This document shows positions 39,201 through 54,200 of a DNA stretch of 64,000 nucleotides, piece after piece (the first letter of the stretch is position 1; each line of letters begins with the position of its first letter). This stretch comes from Hetaerina americana (taxonomy: Eukaryota > Arthropoda > Insecta > Odonata > Calopterygidae). Under the pieces are notes generated by a model. It was not told the DNA's origin. It saw only the letters and a list, made by a program, of their open reading frames with translations, and ran no database searches. Where the stretch lies: the NCBI GenBank assembly GCA_022747635.1, contig JAKTNV010000005.1:44003238-44067237 (forward strand), given 5' to 3'. Made by a program: the position numbers and the translations under genes.

Positions 39201-42200
39201 AAACAGGTCACCTTGAGTGGATTAACAACTGGGCTACCTTCTTGGATACCATGCTGCAAGTCCAGATACTGCAAAAGGACACACGTGCCCTTTATGTGCC
39301 AACATCTATTGAGAAACTGATCATTGATCCTAAGAAACACACTGCTCTTGTGAACTCTATTGCTGGAGAAGAAAAAAGTAAGTACATACAATAATACACA
39401 GAAACGGCAAACAATATTGCCATTTAGTTTATAGCCTATTATTTCATAAATAGTTAAATATGCATTATATTATGCTCTTAGATAAAAATGTCAGGAGGAT
39501 GTACAAGACTTCTTATTGTCATAACCCTTATTGTAGGGTACATATATTTGAAATCATATAAAACATTGAGGAGTTATTTTTCACATTGATTTTTCATAAT
39601 CAAAAGCTTTAAGAGATAGATATCAATTTGGACATTCCTCTGATATTCTCTAGCAAGTGAAAATGCCCAAAAGGAGTCTTCCAAAATGAAAATGACTTTG
39701 ATTCATCCAAAAAGTTTAAATAGCAATAAAAAAATAAAAAAATAATTGATTTGGAATGAATTTGGAAAAAGTTTCCTTCTCTAACTTTCAAATCAAATGT
39801 AATCTTGAATTTAACCTTTGATAACTTCACAAAAAGTATTTGTGGAACTTAGTACATAATAAGATGATGCTGGATTAAATTCAAATAGTAAATCCATGGT
39901 TCCATCTCCTAAGAACAGGAAAGAATATAATTGAAAATACGTGCTTTTTTAGTTTTGGAAAAAAATTATGGATTCAGTGGAGAAGTAGAACTACCAGAAG
40001 AGGACTGCATAAATATATACACAAGGGTATTATAATGTTTCAATTTTAAGACACATCCATAACTTCATGAGAGAAATGAAATGCTATCACCACCAAGTAT
40101 ACCATACAACTCACTTTCCACCTCTTTACTTGCATGAACTAAACCCTCATACTTTCCTATTGCGATGCTCCTAATCAATAGAAATTCCTCTTCTCCCAAG
40201 TCTCCGTGGATATTTTATACAAAGAATATTGGATTTTGCATTGCAAATACAAAAATATACTACTGTCCATCATTACTATCATTCACAGATTTAATCAATG
40301 AAATATTAGGGCAAGGTGGAACGTTCTCAGTATGGCAGTGAGAGACTATTGTTTAATTTAGAAATGCATTTATGCATTTTTTTATATAGTTCCTATTGAG
40401 CTCAAAGTATTTTTACCAAGATTCTACCACAACGGATTCCATCCCTGAAATGCAATTCTGCAAAATCTGCGACAACCATTCACAGCTGCTTTTACCTTTT
40501 TGTTTGGTCACAAATATTTTCCAGTCACGAATTTCTTTAGATCTGAGAAAAGGTGGAAGTCATAGGGAGCCAAATCTTGGGAATAGGGATAGAGATGGGA
40601 ATAGTTTGTATTTCAAACCCCTTAGTTTTCCAATAGCCAAATAACCTTTGTAGGAAGGGGCATTGACCAGAGAAAAAAATTATTTTTTTGCTGAGTAGGC
40701 CTCTTTTCATGAATTTTTTTATCCACCTTGATTGACCTACTATCTATTTGAATGTATTTCTGTGGGAACATTTCTAAGGTATACCTGTATACCTATATTA
40801 AATGTATGGAAAAAATTTCACATTGTTTACGATGGATAACATAAACAATTTTTTTTATTTCCACTGTAAATGTGTGAAGAAAAGTATGATACTTTATATG
40901 GGTGGTATATCATTGTGAAATAATGCACACTCCAAATAATTGCCAAAGTTTCCAATGGAAACTGACCTTTAAACCTTTTAAGGCTCTTTTTAAAACTTTA
41001 CACCTTTCTAAGAAACTTAATCTTGCCAAGTCTCTTAATGATACATCTACATCTACATAATACCCCGCAAGCCGCCGCAAGGGCGTGTGGCGGGGGGTGT
41101 TAGGTCACCAACCGTGAAAAGGAAAAATACCACATGCAAAAAAAAAAGGAAAATTACACCCACAGCAGTGCACACACTCATGCAAAAATCCCTTGATCCA
41201 ATACTCATGCAAACACATATACCACAAAAAAACTAAAAACTGCACCCCAGGATGCAGCACGAAAGCCATCCTACAACACGCAAGCCAGGACACAGCAAGC
41301 AAGAATGTGAAACATCACTGCCACATGAAAATGCACCACAAAACACTCTACCCCCCAAAGAGTCTGTTAAAGGCAGGGAATGCGACCCAACGTTGCAGGT
41401 AGCAGGAGGTTCCCCCTGCGGAGAGGGACGAGGGTCTGAAAGGGAAACTTAAAAACAGATGAACAGAACACGAATGAGGTCATTCAGAAAGAATGGGTTA
41501 TTATAACAAAACACATAAGGTGCTTCCTCTCTACTTTCTTTAATAATCTATTAATTTAATCCACTCTCACTTTCTTTGCTTGGCAATTTTCCAGAAACCT
41601 AAGAGATCTTTGAACAGTTTATCACTCCTACATTTACACTGTAAAGGATACTAAATACCTGCTGCATATTCAAAATTTGGTTTAAAAATGTGAGATAAGA
41701 CAACAGTGAACAAGTCAGATAAGACAAGAGGCCGATGCACTTCCACATTAAAATGAATATTTAAATTTATATTGGATCAAGGGTTAATAACCAGACATTT
41801 TCATAGATTTGGTGTGCAATAAATACAATATTTTCTCATGCTGCAGGTCTTCCTGTGAGAGTACGTCCTTCAGCAGGCATTATTGAATCAGGAGGAGTAG
41901 AATTTCGTCGCTTAAAGGCTAGCGTGATTCAACGGAGGCGGCCTACAGCTGCACCAGTGTTGGAAGAATATAGTTTTGTGCCCTACTTGGATCCGGCTGC
42001 AGTAAAGAAGGAAGAAAAGGAAAGAGATGAAATGGCCATTGCATTGCGCATCTGTGTGCATCTAGTTGCTGAAAACATCAGCATAAGCAAATTACGATTA
42101 GTAGAAGAAACACCACAGAATCCCACAACACTTCCTAATTCAGCTGAATCCCAGTCATCCCCTTGGACTCCCACAGTGCTACTACCTTCAATTGCAGATA

Positions 42201-45200
42201 TCCTGTCAGACTTACCTCTGGTTCAGGTAAGACAGATTTCTCTAGCTTTGTTAGTGCTATGAAAACAAATATCATGGGAACAGGGAAGTTCTAAGTATCA
42301 ATCATATGATTAGTCAGCAATAATCTACTAAGCCAATTTCATTCATCAGATTTCAGTGCATGTATGCAGTGAATTTTCCTTCTCAGATGGTAATTTTAAC
42401 ATTCAGTTGAGATATTCAGTAGAAAAAAAATCATCTAAATTTATAGCTGGGAAAAAATGAGTAATCTAAAATGTATTGATATGGTCCAGTCCAAAACTGT
42501 GATTAGTAGCAAGGTTTAGTTCATCCGTCCATGAGTGGTACCCATGCTTCCTTAAGAGACACTGGCTTTTCAAAGTGAAAAGTAATCAGTAAAAATCAGT
42601 AATTAGCAAAACAATGTTACTGAATGGAAAGGGCAAAGTTATAGGAACTTCACATCCTGTTCACTAAGTTTTCCAGCTATTTTCACATTAAATCAAGGCA
42701 ATAATGCAGACAACCTGCTACCTATATTAATAAATTGTCAAAAATTAGGTTCTCCGAGTATGTGTTCATCCTTCTGGTGGTATTTGTAAAATTTATAATG
42801 GGAGGGTTGTACCGAGCTTTCATGTAGTTTAAAATAATTTAGAGAGCATGATACTTTCAATAAAACACATGTAATCCACTTTTTACTTTTTTGGTGCTGC
42901 CTTCTTAGATGCATGTGGGATCGCAAGAAAGTTAAAATTTGTAATTGTCCTTTCATATTAATTGCAGAGCACCTAATGCTATTGCATTTATTAATTATGA
43001 AGAGATAAAATCAATAGCATGGTTTACAAAAGGAGTGCTTTATTAAGAATACTGATAATTACTATGGAGGCTGCAAAAGGTTTACTAAGATCATTCATTT
43101 CCCATCTGTTGATTAAGAGAGAATTGGTAACTGCTACATGAGTTCACAACTCAACATAACTGGTTTCCAATATGTTAACATTCAAAATTCTATTGTAAAC
43201 CCAAACACAACTGGATTAAGGAATAAAACGTGGGCAGATTCAAAGAAACTACGAGATGCCGTGACAATAACTTTTGATGGAGTCATCTGCTAATGCACAT
43301 TACAATGCAATAATTTCAAAGTGTAGGGCAAATGAATTTTACACTTTGAAATCGTGACATAAAATGTGGGTATTGATCCCCAATTTTGAGTTTTTTCTTG
43401 CATGTTCTTGGTGTAAAACTGATCCAAGCTCAAGGGTAAAAGCAGTCCCTGCAGCTATGTAACTACTTGCATACCTTACTTTTTTATTCATGCAGGCAGA
43501 TATGACAGTGCTGGCTTCATCTTCCACTGCCACTAGTCTTCCAATGGATGAACTGGGAGCTCGAAACATTCGAGTTGAAGAGCGTCAACTGTCTGGAGTC
43601 AGCGGGATGGGGTCCACCAATGCAGGGTCAAACAGCAAACAGCAACAACAACAACAAGGAGCGACAAACTACCATCTCACAGTGGCATCTGATCTCCTGT
43701 TGCCACCTGGTCGGCGCCATGTACTTGGAGCTGTAGTTTCTGGTCTCCAAGACGGTAGCTTCTTATTAGTCCGGGAAAGACCTGCAACTTGGGAAGGAAT
43801 ACAAGGAGTTGAAACCTCTAAAGAGGTCATGCAAGCAAGAGGGCTGGAAGTGATTGTTGAACAGAAGTACTCCGACAATCACATTTTACTGCTCTTGCGG
43901 AAGGTTAGTATAAGTTCTACAGTGACATCTCTAAAATGGTTCCATCAAATATAGAAAACACTTAAAAATCTGTATAAATGATATGAAGGGTAGTCCGAAC
44001 TAGGCAAAAACTCTGGTGATTAAAAATGAATACAGTATTCTACACAGTGTTCCAAAAGGGATAAGTTTTGCGACTCAAGCCCATTCCAAGTTGTCAAACA
44101 CATTTAATCACACTTTATGACATAGTATATCCCCTTACAATTGAAGACTACATACTCACAAATCATATACTCCTATGGCACTAAACATATTATGCAAATA
44201 TATGTACATATAAAATAAAAATCAAGAGAAAATATTTGATCAATTTCCGAAAAATCATATTTAGTGCCTCATTGTAACTATAGAGATGGTCCAAGCACAC
44301 CTCACTTTCATACAAGCGGACACTTGATGAGGTTCCTCAAAAAAATGCCACAGTGAATTATTGTAACATGAGTGGTCATTTCACATTTCTTCTTACTATA
44401 AAATGAATAATGGGTTTTTTGCTACACTTTAAATAGATTTTAATTTGTATACTCGCAGTTCCTGATCTTAAGGAGCATGGCTAACATGAATTCTGTGGTA
44501 TTTGACTCAACTTTCTGGAATTTCATGATGAATAGTGAAAAAATAAAACTTTTTAAGTTCCACTGATTTTTATTCAAAACTACCTGTTTTGTCATCCAAT
44601 CGACATCATCAGATGATGATGATGTTGACTGTTCAATGAAACTGGTCAGTAAAAAAATCAGTGGAAATTAGGAAGTTTTATTTTTTCATAATGCATCGCT
44701 TACAGTTTAGTAACAGTTATGGAGTCAATATAGTGTCTAATGAATGTATTCACTCAATTGCTAACCAAAGAAATTATTTTTCACCAATCCAGAGAAGATT
44801 TTTATGTAGTAGATTGTGAGATGACATGATTATGCATTTGAATAAAAAGTGATACAGTGATATATGATAGGGGAGTTGGCATAACGCAGGTGGAACTGCA
44901 TATGAGTTAAAATTTATAATTTTGTAGTTTAAGTTTATTTATCATGGACTCATGCTTTGGTTTACTAAATTATTATTGAGAATCAAAGACTTATATAATT
45001 TTTACAGAGGTTCAGCCCAGTAGAAACATGTGTTGTTAACATCAATGATGAGGGAGGTCGATTTAATTGGCTTCCAAGACTCAAAGAAGCCCTCAAATTG
45101 GCACCACATGGACAGCAAGCACAGCAAAAGAGAGTATACCTGGTGTCTCAGAGACAAACTCTTACTGGAATGATTGGACTCTTCAATTGTCTGAGAAGAG

Positions 45201-48200
45201 AACCAGGAGGAGAAAATGCAAGGTTTTCTTGTTTTTAAACAAAGTTATTGGGTAATACTAATCTTAAGATGCTTCAATTAAGAAAGATTTAAAAAAATCT
45301 TGCAATAGCAATGACTGCTTTCCATAATATCGCAAGTTTGGCTTACGATTACTCTGTTTCATTAGTTCTCTTTGCACCACCTCTTACTGAAATTTAGATC
45401 TGCGCTGATATTGTTTTTAACACCTAGTGAGTTCAAAGTAACTCAATAATAAATGGCAATTTAAGATGATATATTATGTGCCTATCTCTTGCTTCCCTAT
45501 TAAAGATATTTTACATCATTTTGGTGATCTTATTAATATGATGGGGCAGTAGTGCCTTCCTCTTGGTACCTCAATTTATTTTATATAGGTGGATATATTA
45601 AATGTGAAGCAATGTCAATTGATAAAAATGTCATTTTTAAATAACATAAAATTAATAAGGTAATTCAGTATTTTTCAATTTTTGGGCACGATGTGATTTT
45701 GATGATTTATATTTTTTTAAAGGTGTGTAATAATTGATGACCCAGAAGCACCAGATTTCGCACCCTCACATCCATTGTATGCACCACAACTGTCACTGGA
45801 TCTAGCAGTTAACATTTTACAACAAGGAGGAATATGGGGGTCTATGCGTCATTTGCCCATAATCGATGCTGCTGACTGCACAGATCCTGTTTTGTCTGGG
45901 GTTCCAGTACAGCATGCTTATGCCAACTTATTGACTAGGGGTGATCTTTCAAGCATAAGATGGTTTGAGAGCCCCATAGGAAAAAGGTTAGTTAAATGTA
46001 GATATAAAAATGCAGTAACCCCTGCTAAGATGGACGTTTTCCATATTAGGCAACATCTTGATTGTGGGAGGTTTTGATACATATGGAAGATATTCTCCTC
46101 TAATCTTGTGCATCGTTGATTGCTGATGGTCTCTAATGACTCCATATGATACAATGGAGTCCCAAAGTGTAAGAAAATACCATTTTAATATGAAATAAAC
46201 GTATTTAAATAATACATAGGAATTGTTGAATACCTCCAAAAATTAAATCAGACGTAATTCCTATGAATATTTGAAAAAACAACGCTCATACATGCTTCAT
46301 TGAAATTTTTCATTTTTCAAATCTATTTCCATTATTAAAAAAACGAATTGTATTGGAAAGTATGGTTGCCACTCTTCTCCATGATATTTAATTATTACCA
46401 CCGACCAGTTGATTGAACTTCAATTTAATCAGATTTCAATGTAGGTTCTATGGATGAATTTTGTTCATGGAGTATACAGCCATTGAACAATGAATATAAC
46501 AACAAGAGAGTTTCAATTTTCTATGATATATTATGTTAATGGAAATAAATGATTTAGTATTTTCACTTGTCACTATAAATTGTAAAAGTACTTTTATTTC
46601 TTCCTTAAAAATTTCTCTGTTCTTCCTAAATGTATGGAATGTATCCACCCAAATACAGTGTTAAATTTAAACATATATTCTTTGCACGTATATTTTTCAT
46701 AGTTGATTAAGAAGGCTTTTCTTGCATATACTATTATTATTATTATTGTGACTTTTCAAACATTTTTTCACATCTTTCATAAATGTTGTTGATCGACATT
46801 TATGATTTTGACAAAAAACATTTTACTCTAAGGAGATCTATCAAAGACAATATGAAGCAATAATCTATGGTTTCACACATTTTTTCCAGTTCTTCAGTGG
46901 GCTCAGCAGAGGAAATATGTGAAGTATATTATGCTGCCCTAAACTTTCGTGACGTCATGACTGCCACAGGAAAATTAGCTGTTGAAGTTGTGTGCCCTCA
47001 TCGCCTCAAGCAGGTAATTCAATGATTGCCATTTGGCACAAGATCAATATTAAATAAACTGAAGAAGGTCAATAATGATTTAAAATTTAGTATCAAGTGA
47101 GAGGAGTACTACGCCCACCATAAACACAACACGGCCGGTTTATTTGTGACCACATAAATAAAATAAATAACTACAATTTTAATGTAACCCTAGCTTGGAT
47201 TTCCACCCCCTATTTGTAGGTTTTATAATATAGAGACACAAATTGCTTTCCTATCTCTTCTTATTGTCCTGGAAATAGTTTTTGTCGCTAATTCCAAATT
47301 CAAATTTGCATTGCTTCATCTCACTCAAGCATTATGGGGAAACAGATTATTATTATTAATAAGAGTGATAAATATTAAGAGTAATCTACCAGCGGGGTAT
47401 GAATGCTATGGATTCAATACCTAAGTCTACAACATTTCTAAAGCCCAATAACTTAGATAACCAGTGAATAACATATTTTAACTCTGAAGACATGAGGACT
47501 AGTTGCACTGATCTTCTCCGATCATGTGAAATTGAAAAGCAACAAACTAAATTTAACAATCTGTTGATATTTGACTATGCTGATAAAAATACTCAAAGTA
47601 AGCTAAATTCAAATATAAAAATGGCACCAATGCGTGAAATTGGTGTCAAAGGCTTATTTTAGAATCTAGTGACACTAGAAAATTAGGCAATTATATTTTT
47701 AAGATGCAAAAACAAGTAAAGATTGGGAATACTCAGGAATAGGATTCTGATAAATGATGATCTAAATTTAATATTAAATATATCAAGGAGGAGACTTGAA
47801 TCCTCCAATGATGAGGAGGGAAATAAATAAAGTCTGTATATTGAGATAAGGTGCTTTTTCATCTTCGTATCAAGTTCTTACCCCTGGTAGTGATTAAAAC
47901 CTTATTTAAAAGTTTCAATCAAAAGCTAATGAAAGACTACACTTCATGCTAACCAGTGAGCACTTCATGTACTATGATCAGATAGGTCAATAATCAAAGC
48001 ATAATTAGGAATTTATGATCGTAATGGAGAAGGTGAAGTGGGCAGAAAGGAAAACAAATGAGGAAGTGTTGGGGGAGGTGAGGGTATTGTTGGGAGAAAT
48101 CTAAAGGAGGTAGAAAAAATGGATGAAGGGAATATTGATCAGAAGTGGGATTTGAAGACTGTGATAGAGGGAAGAATGTTGGAAAAATGAGGAAGGAATA

Positions 48201-51200
48201 AGAAAGGGATGTTGGGTGGAATGAAGGCAGGGTGGCAGTTTAAATAGGGGCTTATTGTCGAGTAGGATGTTGAGTTGTGCTTGTTAGGAGAGACAAGGGG
48301 ATTGTTGCTGTATATTTGAAAACTACATCCATCCAAACTTACCTTAACTATTAGATAACTGCAAAATTTCTTATGAGGTAAGTATTTTTTTCATATTTTC
48401 AATATATCAGAATTCTTCATACTTCTTTGGTATTAAACTTCTCCAAACTCCTTGGTGACTTTGATTGTAAATTAATTTTTCTCCAAAACAAGTGCCCCCC
48501 TAAATCCAGCTCACCCATTGGAGCCAAGCTTTACCAGCTCTTGCAAATCCTTATTTCTTTACCCCTGCACAGACATAGAATTGAAAAATATTTTTCAGAA
48601 TCTACGAAATAAATTTAGTTCAGGATTGGATGAGATTCCCAGCCCAGTTCTTAAACGCTCATTTCATCTGATCAGGACACCTCTATTACATATTATAAAT
48701 GAATCCCTGCTGCAAGGAATATTCCCACCTCCTTTGAAAGTTGCAAAAGTTATCCTGCTCTATAAAAAGAAAAGTAGCCCCCACGAAATGAATTCTTATC
48801 GCCCAATATCTCTCCTAAATCAGTTTAGCAAAATATTTGAGAAAGTGTTTCTCAATCGCCTCATCCCATATGTTGAATCTGAGAAGATTCTGTCAAAATT
48901 TCAGCATGGTTTTCGGCAGAATAGGTCCACCAAATCTGCTACTTATCAGGCAATTGATAATATATTGACAGCTCTTGATTGCAAGTTAGAATCTGTAGGA
49001 ATGTTCTTTGATTTTTCTGACGCATTTGGCTCAGTAAATCACAATTTACTATTGCAAAAAATGCATAAATATGGCATTAGGGGCAATGCACATGACTGGT
49101 TAGTCTCATATCTTCAGGGCCGTCAGCAGCATGTGGTATTGCTCAATGATGGAAAAAAATTCATCTCTCCTGGTAAAGTTGTATGCCAAGGTGTCCCACA
49201 GGGTTCAGTTCTGGGTCCTATCCTGTTTCTCCTCTACATTAATGACTTACCTGAGAATATAAGAACCAACGAAAGGGATGATCCACTCCTATTTGCAGAC
49301 GATACCAGTATCATACTCACTGCCTCTACAGTCCAAAGTTTAACAAACAATGCTAAACAAACCGTTCAACATCTGAACTCATGGTGTAGCAGAAATCAGC
49401 TGAATTTAAATGTGGAAAAGTCCCAACTACTTTACTTTGCTAATAAAAACAAAAACATGGCCACTTTTGCAATTGAATCAAGTGGAAAACTAATTCCCCA
49501 AGCGCCCCATGCAAAATTCCTAGGAATAGTTCTAGACGGGCGGTTGTCCTGGTGGGAGCATATATGTCACCTGGGCAAAAAAATGAATACCATTTGCTTC
49601 CTTATTAGAAGCATCAGGTTTACCGTAACAATGGATGTCCTCATGTCAATATACGAGGGTCATCCGGAAAGTAGTACCCGTTCGTGCCGCATGAAGTGCT
49701 GACGACGCGAGTAGCCGCTGGACGAGGTCAGATAGCTTCAGTGGCTTGTCTGCCTTCTCTGAGCCAAGTTGCGTGACGCTAGCATTGCCTGTGTTGTTTC
49801 TGTGATTGTTTATAATGTTTAAAAAAATTGAGAACGCCGCCAGTTGTGAAGTGAGGGCAGTGATTAAATTCCTCAATGCAAGAAACGTTCGCCCATGTGA
49901 TATTCATCGCCAATTAAAGGAGGTGTATGGAGACAATGTAATGGACGAGTCGTCTGTTCGGCGGTGGTGTCGCAACTTCAACATGGGGAGGGGGAACACA
50001 CACGACGATGAGCGTTCGGAGAGACCGTCTGTCATTACAGACCAACTGGTGAGCTCAGTTGACGAATTCGTGAGGAACGATCGGCGCGTCACAATTGATG
50101 ACTTCTGTGAGCATTTTCCCAATGTTTCTCGAACAATTGTTCATGAAATTGTTAAACACCATCTGCATTATGCAAAAATTTGTGCAAGATGGGTCCCTCG
50201 CGTATCTCAATGAGCTGGCGGCGAAGGACTATGCAGCAGGAATACAGAAACTTGTCACACGTTATGACAAATGCCTTAATTTGCTTGGAGATTATGTTGA
50301 GAAGTAGTTTAAAGTATCCTCTTTCAAATAAAATTTTTTATGTTTGTTAATATTTACTTTTGTGTCTTTAATTCACGAACGGGTACTACTTTCCGGATGA
50401 CCCTCGTATTATGCAAATATCTACTCCTGTTTAGTATATAGTATCCTTTTCTGGGGTTCTTCTCCGCTTGCAGACACAATATTTAAAATTCAAAAGCGAG
50501 CCGTACGGCTAATTGTCAACGCAGAGCATAATGCTCCTTGTCGTCCATTATTCCATAAATTGAACATTCTACCTTTGCCATGTATTTATATCTATGTATT
50601 ACTGGTGTACACCTTTGTAAACCTTTCAATGTATGACCCAAATTGTGGTATTCACCACTATGGGACCAGGTCTAAAAATGATCTGCACCGAACTTACGTA
50701 AGAACTAGAACCACCGCACTAGGCCCTAAATCTATGGGTCTCCTTATGTTTAATAAGCTAAACGACGACCTGAAATCCAGCACAAACATTTATCTATTTA
50801 AAAGAAAATTGAGAGCTTTTCTTCAAAGGAATTTGTTCTATTCTATTAGGAATTTCATGGAACATGAAACTTAGAATAGGCATATGTATTTACATTGTGC
50901 ATTATTGTATATATTGACATGTCCTATACTATGTACAATTTTTTTTGTATGATGGTCTCTGGACAAATAAAAATTATTATTATTATTATTATTAGATTTT
51001 TATATAAGTACCTCTAGAGAAGTCTCTGATGGGTGAAGAAAGGTCATTTGACATGAGAATTCTTCATTATTTGTTTTTTAAACATGCATAAGTGGTAAAT
51101 TTATTTACTAAAAGCATAATGACCAACTTTCATTTTATATGTGGCATTCATGAAATACAAAAATGCCAATACTCACTAGGAAGCACAAGAAGGACATAGT

Positions 51201-54200
51201 ATGAATATGAAGGGGAAAAAACTTTGGATTCAGAGTTGTAAATGGGATTATCATTTCACAGTTAAAAACAAGCATTTATATCATCTTCAGCTAGTTCATA
51301 AGAGTAACTCAAAGTGGGACCAATAAATATTTTTTTTAATATTTAAATTTAGAGCAATTATGGTGGCACTTTGGACCTCTGACTTGTATAGGTTAAGAAT
51401 AACTACATTTAGCAGGCATTTCATGTGAATCCCAAGCCCAGTTTTAATTTTGACTCTATTTTTATGAATTAGGAATGTGTCCAAGGATTGGAATTCTCTG
51501 GAAGAGCTTCCAATGGTAGAAGAGTAATGGGAATGGTACCTTCTGGAGCTCTTGCAACTGCTGTTAAAGCTGATAAATATCTAATGTGGAATGTTCCACC
51601 AGAATGGACTCTGGAAGAAGCAGCAACTGTGCCAGTTGTCTATTCCACTGTAAGTAAAATATAGTAAGGGATATACAATTTTTATGAAGGAGCCAATAAG
51701 AAATTTATGGACATCAATTTGATATCATGGCTTTTCAATATTTAGCAATATGGGTATTTACTTAAGTTCTTGTTTCACCCATTTCAAAAAAATATCTGTA
51801 TGAATGCTATTATAGAAGAGCATATAAAAAGCAATGCTTAACTGTGATAACGGTGAAAAAACACCTACCAAGACAGAAAAATGTTAGAATTATTAAAAGT
51901 GATTGTTTCCTGAAATCATCTCAAGCCAGACATTTAGATTTTGCTTAATCTACGTCCTTCACCCTTCTCCCTTACGAAATGTGTAAGGGTATTAGTATAA
52001 AATAAAAATTGGACCGTTATTGATGCACATTTAAACTCTTATTTATACTTATACAATCTGCTTTAATTAAAATTCTCTTCATTTTGTTAAGTGAGGTAAA
52101 ACTTTCCAAAAAATCAATTTTTTACCATCTGACATGAGGTTATTTCTATCCAAAATGCCACCGCTTATATCTGGATAAGAAAATTTACATATTAATCAAG
52201 AAAGTCAGTTAGTAAAAAGGCTGTAAGAATGTCCGAGTAGAGCACATCTGTAACTAAGGGTTATCAGTTGTACAATTCATCAACCTACTAGTGGAATCTA
52301 TTTAAGCCCTATAGCCAAGTAATGTCTAGAAAAAATGTTCATTAGTTCAATACATTTATGAGATACTATATTGAAAATGTTCAAATGGCAAATTTGGGGC
52401 TGAATTTCAGTCTCCTATTTCTTCAGCCACACTAACTGAACAATTTCTTGCTTTCATTGAAATTAATTACCTACCTGAGCTAGGAACAATGTTATCCTTC
52501 CAATATTTCCAGGCATATTACGCATTGGTCCTGAGAGGTGGACTACAAGGAGGAGAGTCAGTTTTGGTGCATGCTGGCAGTGGTGGAGTTGGACAGGCAG
52601 CCATTTCAATTGCTTTGCATGCAGGCTGTATTGTATACACAACTGTTGGGACGCCTGAGAAGAAAGCCTTCCTTTTAAGTCGATTCCCTCAGGTTAGTTA
52701 ATGAATGATTTAAAGTGTTTTGATTCCTTGAGACATATTAAATCATTTAGGCAGACATAACAACACTACTGTGAAAATAAATGAATGATTTGGTATGAAT
52801 GAATGTATTCCTATTATTTCATTTTTATTTATAATTATTTTGTATACCACATGTACTGAGCTCAATTTTCATATCTAATGTATCATATATTTTTAAGCCA
52901 AAACTGGAACTGTTGTAACCAACTCCTAATTTTGCAGATTGATTTTTCATTTGCATGAAATATTTCTTTTCACTAAAATTAATTAATTTTCTTTCCTGCA
53001 CAACTTAGTTGAAGGCAAATCACATAGGACACTCCCGCGATACCAGCTTTGAGCAGAAGGTGCTGCAGCAAACTAAAGGACGAGGGGTGGACTTGATTCT
53101 TAATTCATTAGCTGGAGAAAAGTTGAGAGCCTCAGTCCGATGCCTAGCACCACATGGCCGCTTCCTTGAAATTGGAAAATTTGATCTCGCCAATGACAAC
53201 CCCCTTGGTATGTTGACATAATATATTGTATATATTATTAACATCACAAAATATTTCTGTGGAGGGTTCATCTTGACATACAGGAATGATAATCTTTTTA
53301 TTATTCATCAATTTTAACTATGAAAAAAACTAAAATAAACTATAACTTCATTTGACTAAACGAAATATGGATGATGAACAATAAATTTCACTAAATGCTA
53401 TAGTAAACCCCAAATTATTTATGGGTGGACTATCTTTGGAGGTTAAGTATGCAACATTTTTATTGATTGATATTTTGAAGTTTTTAAAATATGCAAATAC
53501 TAGATATATGCTATACTGTTAGTGTTTATCTGCAAGCAGGAGCTATGAAATATGTTATCATACCATTTAACTCAGTATACTGCTGGTATATTTTTTATTG
53601 TAGTTACCCATTGAAAATATATTATCTATCAGCACATATGATCTAAATACTTTAATCATATATCAACAGGATAAAGCAGGAGAACAAACAGGAAAAATAT
53701 TTAAAATGGTCCATTGCTGATAACATGGATGACTGTAGAAATTAAGTTCCAACAAATGACAAATTTACACACTGTTTGATCACAATTAGCTAAAAATACC
53801 AAATTTAAACAAACGGCTCATAGGAAATTCCGGATATCTGCTTTTCACTTTATTTAGTTCAGCTACCAAAGCATCATCTGGCACCATGCATTTCTAAGGG
53901 ATTTAAAGGATAAGTGTTCAGACTGAATAATGTGAATACAAATTCATGAAATAATCATAAATCTGTGCACTATATCACAGTCCATGGGGCTAGAGCCAAC
54001 TTTTAAACAATACATGTTGCCTTAGACAAATTCACAGATAATGCAGGAAATTTTGCAACAGTAACTTTAGCTGAGTTACCACTGGTATGCATACAAATGC
54101 AAGGTATTTCACCATGGATCATTTTCATCCTAGTCCAGGGGAATGATTTTTCAACTGTAAAATTTCTTGCACATGTGTACACACCCCAGTTGATGACTTT

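Larger units (their letters stand above)
48480..50995 (+). mobile_element. Non-LTR retrotransposon (CR1/L2-like), split by a mariner
   Basis: A 5'-truncated element in FASN intron 22. Its reverse transcriptase is open from at least 48518 to 49651: [93 protein letters not shown] and [13 protein letters not shown]. It resumes at 50409 with [12 protein letters not shown] ... [20 protein letters not shown] and ends in a stop at 50872-50874. A 3' (ATT)n tail follows at about 50973-50995, typical of this group. Clade is inferred from motifs and the tail. Confidence 0.9.

Noticed and set aside
46733..46746. (TTA)n run near 46.7 kb as a retrotransposon tail
   Set aside because: Only four or five units and no retrotransposon sequence next to it.
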